10,696 bases of DNA from positions 1-10,696 of the forward strand of contig SLSQ01000106.1 in the NCBI GenBank assembly GCA_007130355.1. The letters run 5' to 3'. Source of the stretch: Trueperaceae bacterium. Lineage in GTDB: Bacteria; Deinococcota; Deinococci; Deinococcales; Trueperaceae. The position numbers and the translations under genes were made by a program. Numbering within the stretch: the first letter of the stretch is position 1; each line of letters begins with the position of its first letter. Below are positions 6,386 to 10,696 of the stretch, piece by piece. Below the pieces are notes generated by a model. It was not told where the DNA came from. It was given only the letters and a program-made list of their open reading frames with translations, and ran no database searches.

Positions 6386-7915
6386 TCAGTTCGCGACCCG
6401 GTTCCGACCCGCCCGTTTGGCGCGGTACATCGCGGCGTCCGCCCGCTCCGCGAGCGAAGCGAGCGGCTCGTCCGGGGTACGCACGGCCGCCACGCCGAAA
6501 CTGGCGGTGACGACGATCGACGCTCCGTCGTGCTCCACCGTGGTCGTCTCGAGCGCCCGTCGGATCCGTTCGGCGACCTCGGTCGCCTGCCGTGCGTCCG
6601 CATCGACCAGCAGGACCGAGAACTCTTCGCCTCCGGTCCGGGCGAGCAGGTCCGACGGGCGCAGCGCGGTCCGGACCGGCGCGGCGACGGCACGGAGCAC
6701 GCGGTCGCCGACGGCGTGCCCGTACCGATCGTTGACCGTCTTGAACCGGTCCAGGTCGAAGACCAGCACCGCCACCGGAACGCCGTCCGCGGCGGCGCGG
6801 CGGCGCTCCCGCTCGCCCGTCTCCTCGAAGGCGCGCCGGTTCGGCAGCTCGGTCAGGTAGTCGGTCGTCGCCAAGCGCGCCAGGCGCGCGTTGGCGTGCT
6901 CCAGGTCGCGTGCGGCGCGGGCCCACGCTTCGGTGCGCTCCGTCACGCTGCGTTCCAACCGCTCGTTCTGGTCGCGCAGCTGCACCTCCTGACGCTCCAG
7001 GCGGGCCCGTTGACGCCGCAGCTCGTCGAGCACCAGCGCCGACCCGACCGACACGAACGCGAGGACGGCCAGCACGCCTTGCGCCGACAGGATCGACCGA
7101 AGCGCCGAAGCCTCCCGGTCCGGACCGCCTCCGACCGACATCGTCACGACCGCCACCGCGGCGATCACGGCGACGGCGACCGACGCCCCGGTCACGCCGT
7201 AGCGGACGGCGGCCACGATCCCGAGCGCGACCAGCAGCGCCGGTTCCACGAAGAAGGCGGCGGCACCGAGCTCGCTCGGGGCGAACGCCGCCACGGTCAG
7301 GAGCGCCGCCGCGCCCACGAACGCCGTCGCCTCGGCCACGCGTGCCGTCGAACCCGGGACGGACGGCGCGACCTCCCGGTCGCGGCGCCGCCACCAGTCG
7401 GCGGCGGTGAGGATCGCGGGGCCGAGGATCAACAGTCCGAGCGCGTCGCCGAACCACCAGAGCCGCCACTGGGCCAGGAAGCCCGCCTCGGTCGCCCCCA
7501 GCGCGAGGTAGATCGCCGCGCCGGCGAGCGCCGCGACCGCGGGCACGACGATCCCGGCGATCACGACGTAGGCGACGCCGTCGCGCAGACGATCGAAGCG
7601 GAACCTCGGCCCCGCGATGCGCCGCAGCCAAGCGGCGGCCACGGTCGCTTCGAACACGTTCACCAGACTGAACGCCGTCGCCGCGACCAGCGGGAAGGTC
7701 GGGACGGCGGCGACCAGTTCGGCGGCCACCACCACCGCCGCGTACCACGGCCACTCCCGCGGCCGCGCGAGCAGAAACGCGGCGAGCAGCACCGCGTTCG
7801 GCGGCCAGATCAGCGCGATGCCGCTGGTCGGCGCCGAGTACTGGACGCCGAACCACGCCCCCGCGTAGTACGCGACGCCGACCGTCGCGACCCGGGCCGC
7901 CAGACCGAAACTCAC
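6386..7915 (-). CDS. MASE1-GGDEF diguanylate cyclase
   Basis: This is a 509-residue membrane diguanylate cyclase. Residues 1-295 are a multi-helix MASE1 sensor, with the hallmark WPPN (37-40) and WRLWWFGDALGLL region (150-162). A charged, Arg/Glu-rich coiled coil spans about 297-347. The GGDEF domain begins at DYLTELPNRR (352-361) and contains FDLDRFKTVND. The active site is GGEEF (428-432), and an inhibitory I-site RPSD (419-422) lies five residues before it. All catalytic residues are intact, so it should make c-di-GMP and be feedback-inhibited by it. The GTG start at 7915 overlaps the upstream oxidoreductase stop as GTGA; no Shine-Dalgarno is visible, so translation probably depends on coupling. 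The MASE1 ligand is unknown. Confidence 0.92.
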   Translation of the reverse strand: MSFGLAARVATVGVAYYAGAWFGVQYSAPTSGIALIWPPNAVLLAAFLLARPREWPWYAAVVVAAELVAAVPTFPLVAATAFSLVNVFEATVAAAWLRRIAGPRFRFDRLRDGVAYVVIAGIVVPAVAALAGAAIYLALGATEAGFLAQWRLWWFGDALGLLILGPAILTAADWWRRRDREVAPSVPGSTARVAEATAFVGAAALLTVAAFAPSELGAAAFFVEPALLVALGIVAAVRYGVTGASVAVAVIAAVAVVTMSVGGGPDREASALRSILSAQGVLAVLAFVSVGSALVLDELRRQRARLERQEVQLRDQNERLERSVTERTEAWARAARDLEHANARLARLATTDYLTELPNRRAFEETGERERRRAAADGVPVAVLVFDLDRFKTVNDRYGHAVGDRVLRAVAAPVRTALRPSDLLARTGGEEFSVLLVDADARQATEVAERIRRALETTTVEHDGASIVVTASFGVAAVRTPDEPLASLAERADAAMYRAKRAGRNRVAN

Positions 7916-8931
7916 GCGGGTCGGCGCCGCGAACCGTGCAGGATCGCGTCGAGCACGGCCTGGGTCCGCACGGCCGAGACGCCGGTCGAGGCGCAGAAGC
8001 CGCCCCGCCCCTCGAGTTCCTCCACCATCCGGCGCACGAGCGGTTCGTGCACGTGCTTCGGGTGCGGAATCGACTCGCTGCGTTCGGCGCCGTCCGGCCC
8101 CTCGATCACGACCGGACCGTCCGCGAACACCGGTACGCGGACCGACCCACGCTCCCCGAAGACGCGCACCTCGTCGACCTCCGAAACGCCGTCGAACGAC
8201 GCGAGCAGGACGCCGTGCACGCCGGACGCGAAGACCAGGCGGGCGCTGACTTCGTCCTCGACGCGTCCGCCCGGCGCGCGGACCGCGACGTGCCCCTGCG
8301 CTTCGGCGACCGGTCCGAGCCAGTGATCGAGCAGGTCCAGCACGTGGCTGCCGAGGTCCATGAACAGCCCGCCGCCCGCGACCTCCGGGTCGAAGCGCCA
8401 CCCGCTCCGGTCGGTCGGCGTCGGAACCGCCAGGCGGGCCGACACCGTCCGCGGGGCTCCGATCGCTCCCTCTTCGATCAGGGTGCGCACCCGCTCGAAG
8501 CGGGGCAGCGCCCGACGGTAGTAGGCGACGAAGAGCGGTACGCCCGCCGCCGTGCACGCCTCCAGCATGGCTCGCGCCTCCGCCTCCGTGCGGGCCACCG
8601 GCTTCTCGACGTACACCGGCTTGCCCGCCTCGGCGGCCATGTGCACGTACGCAGCGTGCGACGACGGGGGCGTCGCCACGTAGACGGCGTCGACGTCGTC
8701 GGCGAAGATCAGGTCGCGGGCGTCGTCGGTCCAGCGCGGCACCCCGTGCCGGCGAGCGTAGTCGGCGGCCTTCGCGCCGTCGCGCCGCATCACCGCCGAC
8801 ACCGTCGCGCCCGCGAGGGCGAACGCCGGTCCGGACTTCACCTCGGTCACGTCGCCGCACCCCACGAACCCGAACCGGATCGGACGTTCGGGCCTGCGGT
8901 CCGCGAAGGTGGCGCTCGTTCGGTCGCTCAT
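7912..8931 (-). CDS. Gfo/Idh/MocA family NAD(P)-dependent oxidoreductase
   Basis: This 339-residue enzyme has an N-terminal Rossmann fold starting at IRFGFVGCGDVTEVK (18-32). The family signature follows: VATPPSSHAAYV (85-96), then GKPVYVEKPVA with catalytic Lys110 in EKP. The C-terminal substrate domain carries GGGLFMDLGSHVLDLLDHWLG (187-206), whose Asp192 and His196 match the conserved proton-relay positions. Members oxidise or reduce sugars, inositols and related cyclic polyols; the exact substrate cannot be read from the sequence. ATG 8931 lies six bases after a -10 box, implying a leaderless transcript. It leads an operon whose second gene is a diguanylate cyclase overlapping by 4 bp. 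No sugar transporter or kinase lies nearby to hint at the substrate. Confidence 0.9.
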   Translation of the reverse strand: MSDRTSATFADRRPERPIRFGFVGCGDVTEVKSGPAFALAGATVSAVMRRDGAKAADYARRHGVPRWTDDARDLIFADDVDAVYVATPPSSHAAYVHMAAEAGKPVYVEKPVARTEAEARAMLEACTAAGVPLFVAYYRRALPRFERVRTLIEEGAIGAPRTVSARLAVPTPTDRSGWRFDPEVAGGGLFMDLGSHVLDLLDHWLGPVAEAQGHVAVRAPGGRVEDEVSARLVFASGVHGVLLASFDGVSEVDEVRVFGERGSVRVPVFADGPVVIEGPDGAERSESIPHPKHVHEPLVRRMVEELEGRGGFCASTGVSAVRTQAVLDAILHGSRRRPA

Positions 8932-8937
8932 GACGGC

Positions 8938-8943
8938 ACGCTA
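8938..8943 (-). promoter_or_regulatory. -10 box TAGCGT of the oxidoreductase-cyclase operon, leaderless type
   Basis: On the minus strand TAGCGT fits TANNNT and is followed by six bases (GCCGTC) and then ATG 8931. Geometry and spacer sequence closely match the box before GTG 5097 (spacer GCCGAC). No -35 box or Shine-Dalgarno is visible. Confidence 0.55.
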
Positions 8944-8947
8944 CCGT
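8942..8947 (+). promoter_or_regulatory. Candidate -10 box TACCGT for the M24-family gene
   Basis: TACCGT shares its TA with the opposing -10 box. Transcription would begin near 8954, about 68 nt before ATG 9022. An alternative, weaker box TCTGAT (9009-9014) lies seven bases before ATG 9022 and would give a leaderless message. The sequence does not decide between them. Confidence 0.3.
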
Positions 8948-9021
8948 GCGTCCGCTCCCGAGAATTGCACGCGCGACCGCGTCGCAGGAGCCGGGCGCCC
9001 GCTCGTGGTCTGATGGCGGCC

Positions 9022-10221
9022 ATGAGCGACCCGACCCCCATCCGCCCGATCGAGCGTGCCGAGCGCGCCGCCCGCTGCCGGACGCTCTTCGAGACCCTCC
9101 CGGACGACGTGCGCGCGGTGGTGCTGTTCGACGATCAGTACGTCCAGTACTTCACCGGATTCGTGTTCGCCGCGACCGAGCGGCCGATCGCCGCGGTGCT
9201 GCTGCCGGACGGCGAACGGATCCTGTTCGTGCCGCGCCTGGAGCGGGAGCACGCGCCCGCGGCGTCCGACGCCGACCGCGTGGTCGACTATCCGGAGTAC
9301 CCGGGCGAACGGCACCCGATGGAGCACCTCCACGACCTTCTGGCGGAGGCGGGCGCGGGCCGCGGCACGGTGGGCCATGATCACGACGGCTACCCGCCGG
9401 TGATGGGCTACTTGCCACGGCCGCTGAGCGAGCGCTGGACGGTCCGTTCGGTGATCCCCGAGGTCGAGGCACGCATGCGGATCAAGAGCCCGCACGAGAT
9501 CGCCCTGATCCGGGAAGCGTCCCGCTGGGCGGGCGTCGCGCACCGCCGCATGCAGGACGCCACCAAGCCCGGCCTGCGCGAGGAGGACGCCGCCGGTCCC
9601 GCCAGCGCGACCACCAGCGCGGAGCTCGCCACTGCGATCGGTCCGGGGTACCGCCGGCGCAACCGCTGGATCTCCGGCGCGTTGGCGCTCTACCGCGGAC
9701 AGATCGGGCCCGCCAGCGCCTTTCCGCACGCCCTGGCCGACGACGTCCGCTTCGCCGAGGGGGACGTGCTCGTGACCGGCGCCAGCGCCGACGTATGGGG
9801 CTACCTTTCCGAGCTCGAGCGGACGATGGTGCTGGGCGTCCCGGACGCGGAGCGACGTCGCTGGTTCGACCACATGCTCGCGGTCCAGGACCTGGCGTTC
9901 GACGCGATCCGTCCCGGAACGCCCTGCAGCGAGGTCGACCGGCGCGTCCAGGAGTACGTCGACGCGCACGGCCTGCGCGAGCACTGGCGGCACCACGTGG
10001 GGCACGGCCTGGGTCAACGGATTCACGAGAGTCCGTTCCTCGACGTGGGCGACGCCACGATCCTGGAACCGGAGATGGTGCTGAGCGTCGAACCGGGACT
10101 GTACGTCCCGGGGCTCGGCGGATTCCGGCACTCGGACACCGTGCGCGTCACCGAGGACGGGATCGAGATGCTGACCGACTACCCGCGCGACCTGGCGTCG
10201 CTCACCCTGCCCGTGCCCTGA
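9022..10221 (+). CDS. M24 (Xaa-Pro peptidase/creatinase-like) protein lacking canonical metal ligands
   Basis: This 399-residue protein has the two-domain layout of aminopeptidase P and creatinase. The N-terminal domain is about 1-150, and the pita-bread domain follows the RIKSPHEIALIREA linker (153-167). Of the five usual metal ligands, the first Asp is Thr252 (VLVTGAS), the second is Glu264 (SELERT in place of SDxTRT), His328 is kept (HHVGHGLG) and Glu357 is kept (SVEPGLY). The last Glu is Ser371 (GFRHSDT in place of GxRxED). His335 in IHESP is kept. It is therefore unlikely to be a standard two-metal proline peptidase. It may be a metal-free or one-metal hydrolase of the creatinase type acting on small C-N compounds. 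I recall other genome-annotated 'Xaa-Pro' proteins with the RHSDT motif, so this is probably a subfamily and not a broken gene. ATG 9022 was preferred; ATG 9013 is also in frame. Confidence 0.88.
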   Translation: MSDPTPIRPIERAERAARCRTLFETLPDDVRAVVLFDDQYVQYFTGFVFAATERPIAAVLLPDGERILFVPRLEREHAPAASDADRVVDYPEYPGERHPMEHLHDLLAEAGAGRGTVGHDHDGYPPVMGYLPRPLSERWTVRSVIPEVEARMRIKSPHEIALIREASRWAGVAHRRMQDATKPGLREEDAAGPASATTSAELATAIGPGYRRRNRWISGALALYRGQIGPASAFPHALADDVRFAEGDVLVTGASADVWGYLSELERTMVLGVPDAERRRWFDHMLAVQDLAFDAIRPGTPCSEVDRRVQEYVDAHGLREHWRHHVGHGLGQRIHESPFLDVGDATILEPEMVLSVEPGLYVPGLGGFRHSDTVRVTEDGIEMLTDYPRDLASLTLPVP

Positions 10222-10240
10222 GCGCCGCGGCCGGGCTCAG
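10218..10240. terminator. Small hairpin spanning both convergent stop codons
   Basis: CTGAGC (10218-10223) pairs perfectly with GCTCAG (10235-10240) around an 11-nt GC-rich loop. The arms contain the TGA stops of the M24 gene and the PII-like gene. There is no T-run, and the stem is only 6 bp. It may act as a shared weak terminator, or be mostly a by-product of two facing TGA stops. Confidence 0.3.
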
Positions 10241-10596
10241 CTCTCGTCGCCGGTCGTCTTCGGGGTCAGGACCTCGCCGCGATGCACGATCCCGGCCACG
10301 CGCGGCACGTCGAGCACGAAGGCGATCCCCTTGCCGGGCCGGTCCAGGTCGCCCGCGTCGACCACCGCGTCGAGCACCCGTTCGGACCGGTCCTTGTCGA
10401 TCAAGATCAGCAGCACGTCCTTCTCCGGCTCGATCGGCAGACCCAGGAAGCGCGCGCCTTCGTGCACGCCGGACCCACGTCCGCGCAGGATCGTGGCGCC
10501 CTCGGCGCCGGCGGCCTTGGCGGCGTCGACCAGGGGTGAGCAGGCCCCTTGGGGCACGATCGTCACGATCAGTTGGAAGCGGACGGAATCAGCCAT
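10237..10596 (-). CDS. PII-like (GlnB-fold) regulatory protein
   Basis: This 119-residue protein starts RFQLIVTIVPQG and has the PII pattern of alternating strands and helices. GATILRGRGSG (33-43) stands where GlnB has its strand leading into the T-loop, and PGKGIAFVLDV (87-97) matches the B-loop and following strand. The T-loop region is shortened and lacks the RGAEY tyrosine that GlnD uridylylates, so it is not a classical nitrogen regulator. PII-like trimers usually bind nucleotides and control a partner, often an adjacent transporter. Here its start overlaps the end of a DUF1538-type membrane gene by 8 bp, so that protein is the natural partner. ATG 10596 has a GGAGG site seven bases upstream. 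Ligand and effect are unknown. Confidence 0.82.
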   Translation of the reverse strand: MADSVRFQLIVTIVPQGACSPLVDAAKAAGAEGATILRGRGSGVHEGARFLGLPIEPEKDVLLILIDKDRSERVLDAVVDAGDLDRPGKGIAFVLDVPRVAGIVHRGEVLTPKTTGDES

Positions 10597-10696
10597 TCGG
10601 GTTCCTCCGGCGGAGCGCCAGCGAGAGGGCGAGCATCGTCAGGATCGGTCCCAGCGCGATGATACCGACCACGCCGAAGCCGAGCGCGCCGGCGTC
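10589..10696 (-). CDS. C-terminal end of a DUF1538-type membrane protein (partial)
   Basis: Thirty-five residues precede TGA 10591-10589. One hydrophobic helix (GFGVVGIIALGPILTMLALS) is followed by a basic tail, LRRRNPNG, as at the cytoplasmic end of a transporter-like protein. The GVVGIIALGPILTMLALSL pattern and the following PII-like gene match what I recall of DUF1538 proteins, multi-pass inner-membrane proteins of unknown substrate often paired with PII homologues. The gene continues beyond the right edge, so the family call rests on one helix and gene order. Confidence 0.6.
   Translation of the reverse strand, partial: DAGALGFGVVGIIALGPILTMLALSLALRRRNPNG
10604..10608 (-). promoter_or_regulatory. 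Shine-Dalgarno site for the PII-like gene
   Basis: GGAGG on the minus strand lies seven bases before ATG 10596, inside the last codons of the DUF1538-type gene. It fixes the start and implies co-transcription with that gene. Confidence 0.65.

Noticed and set aside
2833..6510. Very long plus-strand open frame (over 1200 codons) antisense to the ether-lipid operon and running through the HD-GYP region
   Set aside because: Its translation is rich in Arg, Pro and Gln with no recognisable motif. It is a by-product of high GC at third positions; the genes in other frames have clear catalytic motifs.
6530..8326. Plus-strand open frame of 598 codons opposite the MASE1-GGDEF and oxidoreductase genes
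   Set aside because: Composition typical of a reverse-frame shadow (long Arg/Gly/His runs), no start signal, and the opposite strand carries intact GGEEF and EKP motifs.
1..10696. CRISPR arrays, tRNA or rRNA genes, insertion sequences, phage genes or toxin-antitoxin modules
   Set aside because: No regularly spaced repeats, cloverleaf-like segments, transposase motifs or terminal inverted repeats were seen. The window is filled by ordinary chromosomal-type genes of uniform composition.

Overview
The window is very GC-rich (about 70% or more by eye) and densely packed, with almost no non-coding DNA, many GTG starts and stop/start overlaps inside operons. The c-di-GMP enzymes and two start codons preceded at a fixed distance by a TANNNT -10 box (a leaderless-type pattern) fit a Deinococcota bacterium, perhaps Trueperaceae-like. 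A high-GC Actinomycetota or Chloroflexota member cannot be excluded. There are no RNA genes, CRISPR arrays, insertion sequences or phage genes.

Layout. 1-54 is the tail of a plus-strand gene. 78-5097 is a minus-strand operon of three translationally coupled genes. In transcription order these are a fatty acyl-CoA reductase fused to a PlsC-type acyltransferase, an alkyl-DHAP synthase-like FAD enzyme, and a short-chain dehydrogenase resembling the acyl/alkyl-DHAP reductase DHRS7B/PexRAP. Together they supply every catalytic step of the animal peroxisomal ether-lipid entry pathway: fatty alcohol formation, acyl transfer, ester-to-ether exchange and ketone reduction. This is the most interesting system in the window.

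A short divergent promoter region (5098-5170) separates this operon from a plus-strand GAF/HD-GYP c-di-GMP phosphodiesterase (5171-6325). That gene converges on a minus-strand MASE1-GGDEF diguanylate cyclase (6386-7915), with overlapping hairpins in the 60-bp gap. The cyclase is the second gene of a two-gene operon led by a Gfo/Idh/MocA oxidoreductase (7912-8931).

A second divergent promoter region (8932-9021) leads to a plus-strand M24 'pita-bread' protein (9022-10221) that has lost three of the five standard metal ligands. It converges on a minus-strand PII-like protein (10237-10596), which overlaps the end of a DUF1538-type membrane protein running off the right edge.

Protein functions are assigned from motifs and remembered family sequences; no database search was run.
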